From: Candidatus Baldrarchaeota archaeon
GTDB lineage: Archaea > Asgardarchaeota > Baldrarchaeia > Baldrarchaeales > DXJG01
Direction of reading: 5' to 3'
NCBI GenBank assembly: GCA_019056805.1
Contig: DXJG01000004.1
Span: 186,001 to 250,000, forward strand
Length of the DNA: 64,000 nt
Shown here: positions 26,090-34,941 of the stretch, piece after piece
Layout of the letters: every line of letters starts with the position of its first letter
Numbering within the stretch: the first letter of the stretch is position 1
Program-made: the position numbers and the translations under genes
The notes under the pieces: generated by a model
What the model saw: the letters and a program-made list of their open reading frames with translations, nothing else
Databases searched by the model: none
Told to the model about the DNA's origin: nothing

Positions 26090-26509
26090 ATGGATCCTGA
26101 AATAATTAAAGGATTTCTAAAAAGAAGTAATGTTTTCGCAGTTGTTGGAGTTTCCAGTAATCCTGAAAAATGGGGATACAAAGTTTACAAGAATCTGAAA
26201 GGGGCAGGATATAAAGTCTATCCAATAAACCCCAAGCTTGAAAAAATCAACGGTGACAAATGTTATCCTAATCTCCACCAATTACCAGAAAAACCAAGTG
26301 TGGTAGTAACAGTTGTTCCGCCTAAAATAACTGAGAAAATTGTAGAAGAAGCAGCTGAACTTGGAGTAAAAATGATTTGGATGCAGCCTGGAAGCGAAAA
26401 CGAGGAAATCATAAAGAAAAGTGAAAAACTAGGCCTTACAATAATGCATGGAGTCTGCATTCTGGAAACCACCATTCAACTACAGTTAAGAAGAGGTGAA
26501 TCAATGTGA
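26090..26509 (+). CDS. CoA-binding domain protein
   Basis: A single Rossmann-type CoA-binding domain: FAVVGVSSNPEKWGYKVYK, GYKVYPINPKLEKINGDKCY, PSVVVTVVPPKITEKIVEEA, then MIWMQPGSENEEI. This is the YccU-like family, which binds CoA and related nucleotides; its role is poorly known. AGGTGA precedes ATG 26090. It overlaps the next gene by GTGA, which implies translational coupling with the thioredoxin-fold protein. Confidence 0.88.
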   Translation: MDPEIIKGFLKRSNVFAVVGVSSNPEKWGYKVYKNLKGAGYKVYPINPKLEKINGDKCYPNLHQLPEKPSVVVTVVPPKITEKIVEEAAELGVKMIWMQPGSENEEIIKKSEKLGLTIMHGVCILETTIQLQLRRGESM

Positions 26510-26949
26510 ATATGCTTGAAGAGACTTTTGAGAAGGGAATAACTATCAGTAAATATATTGAAAGCATAGAGGATCCTCTTCACCGTGAAGAGTTTAAAAC
26601 CAGATATGAGAACTACGAACCCCCAGATAATATTATAGAAGAAATTAGAAAAATAAATGAAAAAAGACTAATTGTATGCTTTTCAGGTTCGTGGTGTAAA
26701 GACTGCAAAATGTACGTTCCAATTTTAATAAAATTATTGAAAAAAGCCGATAATTTCAATTTATGCGCTGTAATTATAGACGTAAAGAAAAATATGGAAT
26801 TAGCTAAGAAATTTAATGTAATGCGTATACCAACTATAATTGTATTTGATGAAAAACATGTAGAACTAGGTAGAATTATTGAAAGTCCATCAAAATTTAA
26901 TACGCTTGAAGAAGAATTAATTCATGTACTTAAACGAGAATTTCCGTAA
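26506..26949 (+). CDS. thioredoxin-fold protein with WCKDC site
   Basis: A thioredoxin-like domain of about 95 residues with active site GSWCKDCKMYVP, a middle strand AVIIDVKKNMELAKKFNV, and the cis-Pro loop RIPTIIVFDEKH. An N-terminal helical extension of 45 residues precedes it. The CKDC dipeptide differs from the CAPC of the neighbour trxA, so a different redox potential or partner is expected. It is coupled to the CoA-binding gene upstream. ATG 26512 is an alternative start. Confidence 0.82.
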   Translation: MNMLEETFEKGITISKYIESIEDPLHREEFKTRYENYEPPDNIIEEIRKINEKRLIVCFSGSWCKDCKMYVPILIKLLKKADNFNLCAVIIDVKKNMELAKKFNVMRIPTIIVFDEKHVELGRIIESPSKFNTLEEELIHVLKREFP

Positions 26950-27065
26950 ACGTGTAAACTTCAATAAGGATTTAACGATAAAGAGATACAAAATAAAATA
27001 GCGTCGCTAAACTTAGATTTGCTAGGGTTTTTATTAAAACGAGCTGATAGAGCCTTTATTTTAGA

Positions 27066-28289
27066 TTACGTTAGTTCTTTTATTACTTTTTCAAGAGTAT
27101 CGCAGAAAATATCTATTTCCTCTTTCGTGTTATAAATGTATACCGAAGCTCTTGCAGAGGATGGTATTCCTAATTTCATGTGAAGTGGTTCTGCACAATG
27201 CACCCCTGATCTGATTGCTATATTTTCAAGCTCATCAAGATACATAGCTACTTCATGAGAATCTAAACCTTCAACTGTGAAAGCAACTACGCCTCCACGT
27301 TTTTCAACGTCTTCAGGTCCATAAACTGTGATCTTAGGAATCTCATGTAACCTTTCCAGCAAATATTTTGTTAGTTCCTTTTCGTGATTCCTAACCCACT
27401 CCATACCCAACTTTTCCAAGTATTCTACAGCAGCTCCAAAACCTATACCACCAGCGATATTAGGTGTTCCAGCTTCAAACTTCCAAGGCATAACATTCCA
27501 CTCACTCTTCTCCAAAGTAACCCTTCTAATCATATCTCCCCCGCCAAAAGTTGGACACATTTCCTCTCCTAACCCTTCCCTAATATATAAGGCACCTACG
27601 CCCGTTGGACCTAGCATTTTATGTGCTGAGAATGCTAAAAAATCGCATTTAATTTTTTTGACGTCTACAGGGAGATGTGGGACAGCTTGCGCTCCGTCAA
27701 TTAAAATGGGAATTTCATGTTCATGAGCGATTTTACATATTTCTTCGACTGGATTTATTGTGCCTAGCACATTTGAGACGTGTACGACAGCAATTAATTT
27801 TGTTTTTTCAGTTATTAAATCTTCTAATTGCTCTAAGTTGAGATACCATTTATCTTTTAAGTCCAAGAATTTTATTTTTACACCGAATCTATCTCTAATT
27901 AATTGCCATGGTACAATGTTACTGTGATGTTCCATGACTGTTGTTATAATTTCGTCTCCTGGCTTCCAATTTAATCCATAAGCTACGTAATTTATTGCTT
28001 CGGTAGTATTCTTTACGAAAACTATTTCTTCACGGTTTTTTGCACCAATGAACTTAGCAACTTTATCATGAGCTTCTTCATAAAGTTGAGATGCTTCTTG
28101 AGAAAGTGTATGGACTCCTCTATGAATATTTGCACAATGTTTTTCATAATAATTCACAACTGCTTCAATAACTTGAATTGGCTTTAGACTTGTGGCGGCG
28201 TTATCGAGGTATATGAAGGGTTTTCCATCATCTTCTCTTCTCCTCTTAAGAATTGGAAAATCTTCTCTTATCTTATTTATATCTGGCAT
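27066..28289 (-). CDS. sufS: cysteine desulfurase, SufS type
   Basis: A group II class V aminotransferase-fold desulfurase. YLDNAATSLKP marks the N-terminus, the PLP lysine is in FLAFSAHKMLGPTG, and the persulfide Cys is in RSGVHCAEPLHMKLG. Sulfur is taken from cysteine for Fe-S assembly. GGAGGTATTTCA gives SD spacing for ATG 28289; the frame is open to 28340. Its 5' end overlaps the 3' end of the upstream unknown gene by 13 bases, so the two are translated as a pair. Confidence 0.93.
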   Translation of the reverse strand: MPDINKIREDFPILKRRREDDGKPFIYLDNAATSLKPIQVIEAVVNYYEKHCANIHRGVHTLSQEASQLYEEAHDKVAKFIGAKNREEIVFVKNTTEAINYVAYGLNWKPGDEIITTVMEHHSNIVPWQLIRDRFGVKIKFLDLKDKWYLNLEQLEDLITEKTKLIAVVHVSNVLGTINPVEEICKIAHEHEIPILIDGAQAVPHLPVDVKKIKCDFLAFSAHKMLGPTGVGALYIREGLGEEMCPTFGGGDMIRRVTLEKSEWNVMPWKFEAGTPNIAGGIGFGAAVEYLEKLGMEWVRNHEKELTKYLLERLHEIPKITVYGPEDVEKRGGVVAFTVEGLDSHEVAMYLDELENIAIRSGVHCAEPLHMKLGIPSSARASVYIYNTKEEIDIFCDTLEKVIKELT

Positions 28290-29404
28290 TGAAATACCTC
28301 CACGCCTAAAATATTTAAAATTCTCAGACCAGCTAAACAAATTTCATTAGCATATTTGACTAATCTTAAGATAAAGCTTTTAAATTCACCAGACATATTA
28401 TTTATCCCTTTTTCTAACTCTTTTATCTTTTCTAATATTTTCCCAATTTTTTTAACGTTTTCATGAACATTACTGTCTGTAGAAATAGTTTGAGGAATGA
28501 GTTCATAAAGACTTTTAGTTTCTTGAAATATGCCTGAAAGACAATCTTTTGCATTGGTATTAAACCGTATTAATATGTCTAGATTTTGGTTAATTTCTTT
28601 TATCAAACTATTAATTATAAGAAGAACGTGTTTTAAGTTAAGGGTTATTCCGAGAGGTATAAATCCAAGAACAGCCTGTTTTATATCAGGTGTTTGTAAC
28701 ATAAAATCTAAAACAACAATATTTATCCTGTTAAGCTTCCTTTCAAAGTTTCCAACCTTTATTTCAGAAATTTTTGTTCCATTAATCCCATTTAAGATAT
28801 TCGAGAACACGGTGTCTAGCATCGGAAAAATATTTGTTAGATCAATTAAAGCGTTAGATAACATTATACCCGTGGGTAGATCTTCTAAATTAACATGATT
28901 CTTTTCACCATTTTTCTCTTGGCATTTATTACACAACCCAGCAGCGCAGCATATTGCTGGCTTTCCACACACTTCACATATAAAGCTGCCCCATATTAAT
29001 CTTAGAAAATCCTGAAACGATTTCAATGCATCTTCTTTATTTAAGGCTTCTCTAATCTTTATTTTTCCTTTCTTAAAAATAGAAACAGTCTTTCCTCTCC
29101 ATCTTATCTTACTGACACCTAGAGCAAGACTGCAACGAAATTCAGAAAATCTAATTTTATAGGCATTTAAAAGATCACAAAGAACATTAAAATCGATAAT
29201 TTGGTCAGAAACAGGTTTTATTAATTTTGTTAAATCACTTTCCAACATAACTTTCCCTACTTCTGCTGCACATGGTTGTACATATGCGAGGCCTTTCTCT
29301 TCCGAAATCTCTAGGTTGATTCCTACAGTCATGTTTTTCCGTAAAATACAGTGCTCTACGAATTTAGGGCAATGTATAACTTGCGTTGCTGAATGGATAG
29401 TCAT
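28277..29404 (-). CDS. unknown Cys-rich protein co-transcribed with sufS
   Basis: I do not recognise this family. Three parts are visible: an N-terminal domain with HCPKFVEHC and a Cys in QPCAAEVGK; a middle segment FRCSLALGVSKIRWRGKTVS followed by a basic KKGKIKIREAL; and a zinc- or Fe-S-type knuckle CEVCGKPAICCAAGLCNKC (about residues 140-160). The remaining 210 residues are helical with little charge, ending in a hydrophobic GLRILNILGVEVF. About 375 residues. Tight coupling to sufS and the Fe-S palindrome at the promoter suggest an Fe-S assembly or sulfur-relay function. SD AAGGAAGGG precedes ATG 29404. Confidence 0.75.
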   Translation of the reverse strand: MTIHSATQVIHCPKFVEHCILRKNMTVGINLEISEEKGLAYVQPCAAEVGKVMLESDLTKLIKPVSDQIIDFNVLCDLLNAYKIRFSEFRCSLALGVSKIRWRGKTVSIFKKGKIKIREALNKEDALKSFQDFLRLIWGSFICEVCGKPAICCAAGLCNKCQEKNGEKNHVNLEDLPTGIMLSNALIDLTNIFPMLDTVFSNILNGINGTKISEIKVGNFERKLNRINIVVLDFMLQTPDIKQAVLGFIPLGITLNLKHVLLIINSLIKEINQNLDILIRFNTNAKDCLSGIFQETKSLYELIPQTISTDSNVHENVKKIGKILEKIKELEKGINNMSGEFKSFILRLVKYANEICLAGLRILNILGVEVFQCQI

Positions 29405-29453
29405 CGTAGATAACCCTTCCTTTCGAACTTTTATGAAGTACTTGTAAGTGTAA

Positions 29454-29480
29454 ATAACATTGTTATATTTTAAATATATT
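29454..29480 (-). promoter_or_regulatory. Fe-S operon promoter and operator, site 1
   Basis: The perfect 13-nt palindrome ATAACATTGTTAT (29454-29466) lies directly downstream of a TATA box (ATATTTAAAATATA on the minus strand) of the unknown-sufS operon. The same 13-mer sits at the nifS promoter. A bound repressor would block polymerase loading at both. The neighbouring SufR-like protein is the candidate ligand. Confidence 0.6.
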
Positions 29481-29555
29481 ACCTTTAAACTGAGTTTCAA
29501 GACACATCAATTATATCCAAAATTAAGCTGTGCAAGTAAGATTATTACTCAAATG

Positions 29556-29957
29556 TTATTTTGGTTTAGCATAATTATTTTTTACTTTACTTTTTTCGTA
29601 TTCTTCTATCGCTTTATGTAATGCTTTTGCCGCTAATATTGCACAGTGCATTTTTATCGGCGGTAATCCTTCCAACTTCTCTGCAATATCTTTCATAGTT
29701 ACCTTTTTCGCTTCTTCAAGAGTTTTACCTTTAACCATTTCCGTTAAGATTGATCCAGTCGCAATATTTGCCGCACAACCAAAAGACAAAAACTTTATGT
29801 CTTCTATTCTTCCATCTCTGACTTTCAGATACATTCTAAGCATATCTCCACAAACAGGATTACCCTCTTCAACAACTACATCTGGATTCTCCATTTCTCC
29901 GATATTTTTAGGATTCATAAAGTATTCCAAAACTTTTTTTGAATATTTTATAGGCAT
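29556..29957 (-). CDS. iscU: Fe-S cluster scaffold IscU/NifU-like
   Basis: The scaffold on which 2Fe-2S and 4Fe-4S clusters are built. All three conserved cysteines are present: GNPVCGDMLRMYL (with the ligand Asp), FLSFGCAANIATGS, and IKMHCAILAAKALHKAI. The 133-residue length matches single-domain IscU. The start SKKVLEYFMNPKNIGEMENPD is family-typical. ATG 29957 is two bases from the nifS stop, with GGTGGCTG as SD inside the nifS end, so the genes are coupled. Confidence 0.93.
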   Translation of the reverse strand: MPIKYSKKVLEYFMNPKNIGEMENPDVVVEEGNPVCGDMLRMYLKVRDGRIEDIKFLSFGCAANIATGSILTEMVKGKTLEEAKKVTMKDIAEKLEGLPPIKMHCAILAAKALHKAIEEYEKSKVKNNYAKPK

Positions 29958-29959
29958 TT

Positions 29960-31153
29960 TCAGCCACCACTTTTCTTGAGACTTTCAGGGGTAAGAGGAC
30001 TAATACTTCTCAATTTCTCGATAACTTTGGGAAGTACATCAAGCACGTAGTTAATTTCTTCCTCCGTATTGTATCTGCTGAGACTAAACATAATTGATCC
30101 ATGAGCAATTTCAGGTGGTACACCTATGGCAGTTAACACATGGCTAGGTTCTAATTTCCTTGAGGCGCATGCTGAGCCTGTTGATACACAAATACCGTAC
30201 ATATTTAAATGCAATGTTATAGATTCCCCCTCGATATATTTAAAGGAAAAGTTCACATTACTTGGACTTCTTTTATCTCCTCTAGGTCCGTGCAGTAAGA
30301 CTTCTGGAATGTTATCTTCTATTCCCTTGATAAGCTTGTCCCTTAAATTTCTCATATGAGATACGTATTTTTCAAAATTTGCAAAAGCTATTTCAGCAGC
30401 TTTGGCAAATCCAACTATTCCAGGAACATTTTCTGTTCCAGGTCTCAATCTTTGAACAGATATGTATCCTTTAAGTATCGGTTCTATTTTTGTTCCCTGT
30501 CTAATATATAGAGCTCCTACGCCCTTTGGTCCATGAATCTTATGTGAACTTAAGGTTAAAAGATCAATATTAAAATCTTGAACATCTATTGGAATCTTCG
30601 TGTAAGAGGATTGAGCATCAACATGAAAATAGATTTTCTGCTTTCTTTCCCTTAACAATTTGCCAACTTCTTTTATTGGTTCAATGGTTCCAATTTCATG
30701 ATTAACATGCATAACACTAACTAGTATTGTTTCATCAGTCAACAAATTTTCAAGCTGTTCCACGTTAATGAACCCTTCTTTATCAACTTCAAGATAATCT
30801 ATTTTGAATCCTTGTTTAGCGAGTTCTTCCGTTATTCTCATAATAGATGGATGCTCAATCTTTGTAGTAATTATATGGTTTCCTCGGCTTCTATTTGCAT
30901 AAGCAACTCCTCTAATGGCAAAATCGTTTGCTTCTGTCCCACATGAGGTGAATACTATTTCGTCAGGTTTTGCATTTATCGTTTCCGCTATTGTTTCAGC
31001 GCTTTGCTCAATTGCCTCATATGCTTGTTGCCCTAACATGTGTAGTGATGCTGGATGACCATAATACTCATTCATATAAGGTAACATAGCTTCTATTACT
31101 TCTTTCGCAACTATGGTTGTTCTTTCGTTATCAAGATACACCGTCCTCTTCAT
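29960..31153 (-). CDS. nifS: cysteine desulfurase, NifS/IscS type
   Basis: A group I desulfurase. The PLP lysine lies in LTLSSHKIHGPKGVGALYI and the catalytic Cys loop in STGSACASRKLEPSHVL. IVFTSCGTEANDFAI matches the cofactor-binding block. Two local departures from consensus: YLDNERTT replaces the usual YLDNxATT, and MHVNHEIGTIEPI has His where most have Asn. It supplies sulfur to IscU downstream. Its promoter carries the shared 13-nt palindrome. Confidence 0.93.
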   Translation of the reverse strand: MKRTVYLDNERTTIVAKEVIEAMLPYMNEYYGHPASLHMLGQQAYEAIEQSAETIAETINAKPDEIVFTSCGTEANDFAIRGVAYANRSRGNHIITTKIEHPSIMRITEELAKQGFKIDYLEVDKEGFINVEQLENLLTDETILVSVMHVNHEIGTIEPIKEVGKLLRERKQKIYFHVDAQSSYTKIPIDVQDFNIDLLTLSSHKIHGPKGVGALYIRQGTKIEPILKGYISVQRLRPGTENVPGIVGFAKAAEIAFANFEKYVSHMRNLRDKLIKGIEDNIPEVLLHGPRGDKRSPSNVNFSFKYIEGESITLHLNMYGICVSTGSACASRKLEPSHVLTAIGVPPEIAHGSIMFSLSRYNTEEEINYVLDVLPKVIEKLRSISPLTPESLKKSGG

Positions 31154-31170
31154 ATTTTATCCCTCGGGGA

Positions 31171-31203
31171 GTTATGAAAAAATCATAACATTGTTATATA
31201 AAT
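31171..31203 (-). promoter_or_regulatory. Fe-S operon promoter and operator, site 2
   Basis: Contains ATAACATTGTTAT (31185-31197), identical to site 1, overlapping the TATA box TTTATATA on the minus strand. A second inverted repeat, GTTATGA (31171-31177) with TCATAAC (31183-31189), shares the middle half-site. Three half-sites in a row could load more than one dimer between the TATA box and the nifS start. Confidence 0.6.
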
Positions 31204-31498
31204 CTATCTACAACCACCCTCTCTAACTTTAAGAGATGACAATCGACAAGAAATCTATCTCCATAGTGACATTTAAAAATACCTACTTACTCTACATTTC
31301 CTCTCTCAAAAAAGACCCTTATAAAATATAAAATCTAATCGCCATTTCTAAAACATCTTGTCCTAACACGGAGCAAAAACATAATATTAAGTTTAGACAC
31401 TTATAATGATTTAATATGAAATGTAATGCAAAATTCTACACTGCTAGACAGGAAATAAATTTTTGTTAGGAAAGATACTATGAAACATATATGTATAG
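31204..31498. other. AT-rich intergenic stretch
   Basis: About 300 bases between the nifS promoter and the phosphoribosyltransferase gene. I see no ORF with an SD and no clear repeat. The last 60 bases probably hold the promoter for the plus-strand gene. Confidence 0.3.
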
Positions 31499-31528
31499 TT
31501 GCAAATTAGCTGTGTGGTGTCCTTTTTG

Positions 31529-32215
31529 GTGATTATTGAAAACTCAACACTAAGAGATAGAATCTCCATATTTAGAGACCGAGAACACGCCGGTTACATC
31601 CTTTCAAATTTTCTAAAAGAAAAATTAGATGAAAAGAAAGATTTAGTTGTTTTAGCAATACCAAGAGGAGGAATCCCAATAGGTTGCATCGTTGCTAAAG
31701 AGCTTAAAGCAGAATTTGACCTAGTAATTGTAAGGAAAATCCCAATACCATGGAACCCAGAAGCAGGATTTGGAGCTGTTACACCAGATGGAAATTTTCT
31801 TTTAGATGAAAACATAGTAAAATATCTTGGATTAAAACCAAACGAGATAGAGAAACTGGTTAAGAAGGTTTTAGATGAAATAAAAAGAAGAGAACAAATG
31901 TTTCTAGGAGATAGAAGAAAGGTGGACGTAACTAATAAAAATATTATTTTGGTGGATGATGGATTAGCTACTGGTTTTACTATGCTCGCCGCTGTGAAAT
32001 TTCTAGGGAATAAACCAAGAAAAATCATGATTGCGGTTCCTACAGCATCCCATAGGGCTATATCGTTGTTATCAAAGCATGTACATGCTATATATTGTTT
32101 AAACATCAGAAGTGAAGTGCCCTACTTTGCCGTAGCAGATGCATATGTACATTGGAGAGATCTAACAGATAGTGATGTAATCGAATACCTGAAAAAATAT
32201 AACTATACTATTTAA
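31529..32215 (+). CDS. phosphoribosyltransferase-family protein
   Basis: A type I PRTase fold: LVVLAIPRGGIPIGCIVAKELK near the N-terminus, VRKIPIPWNPEAGFGAV, and the PRPP-binding loop IILVDDGLATGFTMLAAV (about residue 145), then KIMIAVPTASHRAI. This subgroup (about 220 residues) is widespread and often called a predicted phosphoribosyltransferase; its base substrate is unknown. The frame is open from TTG 31499, but GTG 31529 starts closer to the family N-terminus (RDRISIFRDREHAG). Confidence 0.82.
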   Translation: MIIENSTLRDRISIFRDREHAGYILSNFLKEKLDEKKDLVVLAIPRGGIPIGCIVAKELKAEFDLVIVRKIPIPWNPEAGFGAVTPDGNFLLDENIVKYLGLKPNEIEKLVKKVLDEIKRREQMFLGDRRKVDVTNKNIILVDDGLATGFTMLAAVKFLGNKPRKIMIAVPTASHRAISLLSKHVHAIYCLNIRSEVPYFAVADAYVHWRDLTDSDVIEYLKKYNYTI

Positions 32216-32304
32216 TAAAAAAGAGATTTCAAAATTAAGAAAGTTCAATAAATTCAAATCACTTGGTTAGGAAATAAAACAGATGATTTTTGATTGTGAA
32301 GATT

Positions 32305-33198
32305 TTACTGTTTTGATTCTTGCTGATTTTCGCTAGGTTCTATGTGAATTGTCACGTCTTTTATCTGAGGTATTTCTTGCATTATCTTTTTTTCAACTTG
32401 ATGTGCAATTTTATGTGCCTCTTCTATATTTATATCAGGTGAAACCAGTACATGAAGTTCTACAAGGTATCTTCCACGTATTCTCCGTGATCTAATTTTA
32501 TGTACATCTCCAACACCTTCAACACCCATTGCTACATGTTGAATCTTTTCCGGTCTTAACGAGGAATAGTCTAAGAGCTCCTTACTCGCTTCACGAAGAA
32601 CATCAACACCAAACTTTAACAATACACCATTAATAACAAAGGCAAAAATAACATCAAAGACGTGAAGACCGCTTAAAGACAAAAATACGCCAAATATAAC
32701 TAGAGAGGTATTAAAAATATCCGTCGCAGTATGCTTTGCATCAGCTATCAAAAGATTACTACCAAGTTCTTTCCCCCGTTTATTCTCCCATATAGCGGTT
32801 ACTAAATTAATTAAAATTGTTACGATGAGAATGTAGATTAATTCTGGTGAAACGTTAGGTTGGAATCCTTTAATTAAACGTGTTACAGCTTCACGTACTA
32901 TTTCAAAACATGCAAAAAATATGAAAGAAGCAATGAAAACCATTGCAAAAGCTTCGTATTTTTCGTGACCATAAGGATGATCCATATCTCTTGGCTTCTC
33001 CATCATTTTAAAAGCCCATAGCCCAACAATATTAGAAACACTATCAAAAAAGGAATGTATAGCGTCTACAATTAAGGCAAGAGAAAGAGATATGAAACCA
33101 AAAATACCCTTAATTATAGCCACTGCTACATTACTTAAATACGTAAGCAAAAGTGTAGATTTTTCGCCCCTAAAATCATATTTCTCTTCAACTAACAT
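32305..33198 (-). CDS. cation diffusion facilitator (CDF) transporter
   Basis: A six-TM divalent metal exporter. Helix 2 has DAIHSFFDSVSNIVGL and helix 5 has DAKHTATDIFNTSLV, the two H/D-x3-D metal sites; HPYGHEKYEAFA is the family signature between them. A C-terminal cytoplasmic domain (VEGVGDVHKIRSRRI, VELHVLVSP, TIHIEPSE) senses metal and dimerises. Zn, Fe, Mn or Co cannot be told apart. ATG 33198 is chosen over ATG 33249 because the first 17 residues are not family-like. Confidence 0.92.
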   Translation of the reverse strand: MLVEEKYDFRGEKSTLLLTYLSNVAVAIIKGIFGFISLSLALIVDAIHSFFDSVSNIVGLWAFKMMEKPRDMDHPYGHEKYEAFAMVFIASFIFFACFEIVREAVTRLIKGFQPNVSPELIYILIVTILINLVTAIWENKRGKELGSNLLIADAKHTATDIFNTSLVIFGVFLSLSGLHVFDVIFAFVINGVLLKFGVDVLREASKELLDYSSLRPEKIQHVAMGVEGVGDVHKIRSRRIRGRYLVELHVLVSPDINIEEAHKIAHQVEKKIMQEIPQIKDVTIHIEPSENQQESKQ

Positions 33199-33435
33199 TG
33201 TGAGCAGCTTCCAATCTAATTTGAAATATGATATTATAGTTATCTTCATAAATTAACCGGTTCTGTTCATTAATTATTTGTTCATTAACCTCTTTAATTT
33301 CTATAATTAAAGATGAGTGATACCAGATAACTTAAACACAATCTTAAGCTAGTAATTATGTGATTTTTATGCAATACAAGTCATTTCCTGATTTAATAGC
33401 TTAGCAAGAATCTAAATGTAAAAAAGATAGACGAT

Positions 33436-34362
33436 TTATTTATCGCTTGAACCTATCTTATATAAGCTGTATACTCCAGCTAACATTAATATTCCTGAAA
33501 AAATTTGTGTTAATATAATTTTTTCTTGGAGAATTATCACAGCGAAAATTGTGCCAAAAATTGCAGATGTTGCGTATATTGTACTCGTTCTACCCGCTCC
33601 TATATAATGCAACGCTGAAATATAAAACACTAGCGATACCCCTATACTAAACAAGCCGATAAACGCTAAAAATATTATCTGGGTTAAGTTAAGATTGAAT
33701 GGAATACCTAACAATATACATAAAATCGTAACCAAACACCCGCCGATAAGAGACTTGAAACCCGCAACTTCTATGACATCGCCCTCAATGCTTAGCACTC
33801 TACTTAACGTATTATCTACACTCCACAAAAAACAACCAATTAATACAAGTAAGTTTCCAAGCAGTTTCTCTGCCAGTTTCAATGAAGTAAATTCTAAGTT
33901 CGTAGCCAAAAATACAGCTCCAGATAGCGTTGCAATCACCGGTAAAATCTCCTTTTTCCTTAACCTTTCTCCTAACAGAAGACAAGCAAGCATTATCGTG
34001 AAAATATTTTCCGTTATAGATAGAAAAGAAGCATTAATAACTGTAGTCAGCTGTAATCCGTAAAGAAATATGAAAGGTGCCAAGACAGATCCAAATAAAA
34101 CCATACCCAATAGTATCTTAAGATCCTTTAGGCTAAGAGTAGGAAATGCCCTATGTTTTAACCCTAGAAAACCGTAAAGCGGCTTAAGTTTAAATGAGGA
34201 TTGTACCCTAATGGTTACAAGAAATACTCCTGAAACTAGATAGATAAGGCCAGCAACAAGCAAAGGATGAAGATCATTCAACAAAATCTTACTTAAAACA
34301 CTACCAACACCAAATAACAACGCTGCAAGTAAAGCAGACATATAACCCCAATGATGAGCCAT
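33436..34362 (-). CDS. DMT/EamA family transporter
   Basis: Ten hydrophobic helices in two EamA repeats. The first repeat begins MSALLAALLFGVGSVLSKILL and the second LLGNLLVLIGCFLWSVDNTLS. INASFLSITENIFTIMLACLLLGERL at the repeat junction is characteristic, as is YATSAIFGTIFAVIILQEKI in repeat 2. It is an exporter or importer of small metabolites with unknown substrate. GGGTATAG precedes ATG 34362. Confidence 0.88.
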   Translation of the reverse strand: MAHHWGYMSALLAALLFGVGSVLSKILLNDLHPLLVAGLIYLVSGVFLVTIRVQSSFKLKPLYGFLGLKHRAFPTLSLKDLKILLGMVLFGSVLAPFIFLYGLQLTTVINASFLSITENIFTIMLACLLLGERLRKKEILPVIATLSGAVFLATNLEFTSLKLAEKLLGNLLVLIGCFLWSVDNTLSRVLSIEGDVIEVAGFKSLIGGCLVTILCILLGIPFNLNLTQIIFLAFIGLFSIGVSLVFYISALHYIGAGRTSTIYATSAIFGTIFAVIILQEKIILTQIFSGILMLAGVYSLYKIGSSDK

Positions 34363-34477
34363 TTCTATACCCCTTTATTACTCAATTTACTCATAATTAT
34401 ACTATTATTTACGATTAACGATCATTTTATCCGGTTAACACTTTAAACAATTTCCAGACTATCCTTAAATAGTAAGC

Positions 34478-34888
34478 TTATAATTCCTTGTATACCCGCG
34501 CTATCGACTCTCCCCCGACATGTAACTTGAATTCTAAAAAGTAACCGAAAGGAGTAGTAAAGACAGGTATACCTCTCTTAGTAATCTTGTTTTTTAACCA
34601 TTTGATTGCCTCACATGCAAATTCTGGTGAAGATTTACTAGACGACAAATGAGCAAAAGAATGAAGTACTATTTTATCTGCACCACATTTCCTTGCGTGC
34701 CACAAAATGTTTTTCAAAGCTTTTCTAAGAACTTTATCCTTTTCTAGTTCATCTTTCTCCTCGGTGTGAATAAAAATCAAAGATGCATTTGAAAAACTTT
34801 CTTCTAAATCTACGTCTTTGACCGTGGGAATGTTCTTTTGAGCAGTTTTGTACCAAAACTCTTTTACATGAAACATTAAAAGCCTCAA
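34478..34888 (-). CDS. free-standing archaeal ThrRS-type editing domain
   Basis: 136 residues matching the N-terminal editing domain of archaeal threonyl-tRNA synthetase, which resembles D-aminoacyl-tRNA deacylase. The start MRLLMFHVKEFWYK, the block CGADKIVLHSFAHLSSSKSSP and the end TPFGYFLEFKLHVGGESIARV correspond to the domain's conserved parts. It has no synthetase domain, so it probably hydrolyses mischarged Ser-tRNA(Thr) in trans. The neighbour at 34942 is also a trans-editing protein. TTG 34888 with GAGGG upstream is the start. Confidence 0.82.
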   Translation of the reverse strand: MRLLMFHVKEFWYKTAQKNIPTVKDVDLEESFSNASLIFIHTEEKDELEKDKVLRKALKNILWHARKCGADKIVLHSFAHLSSSKSSPEFACEAIKWLKNKITKRGIPVFTTPFGYFLEFKLHVGGESIARVYKEL

Positions 34889-34941
34889 AATAAATCCCTC
34901 AATTATTGATGAGCTAAAAAGGATAAAGTAAAGTTAAGAGG

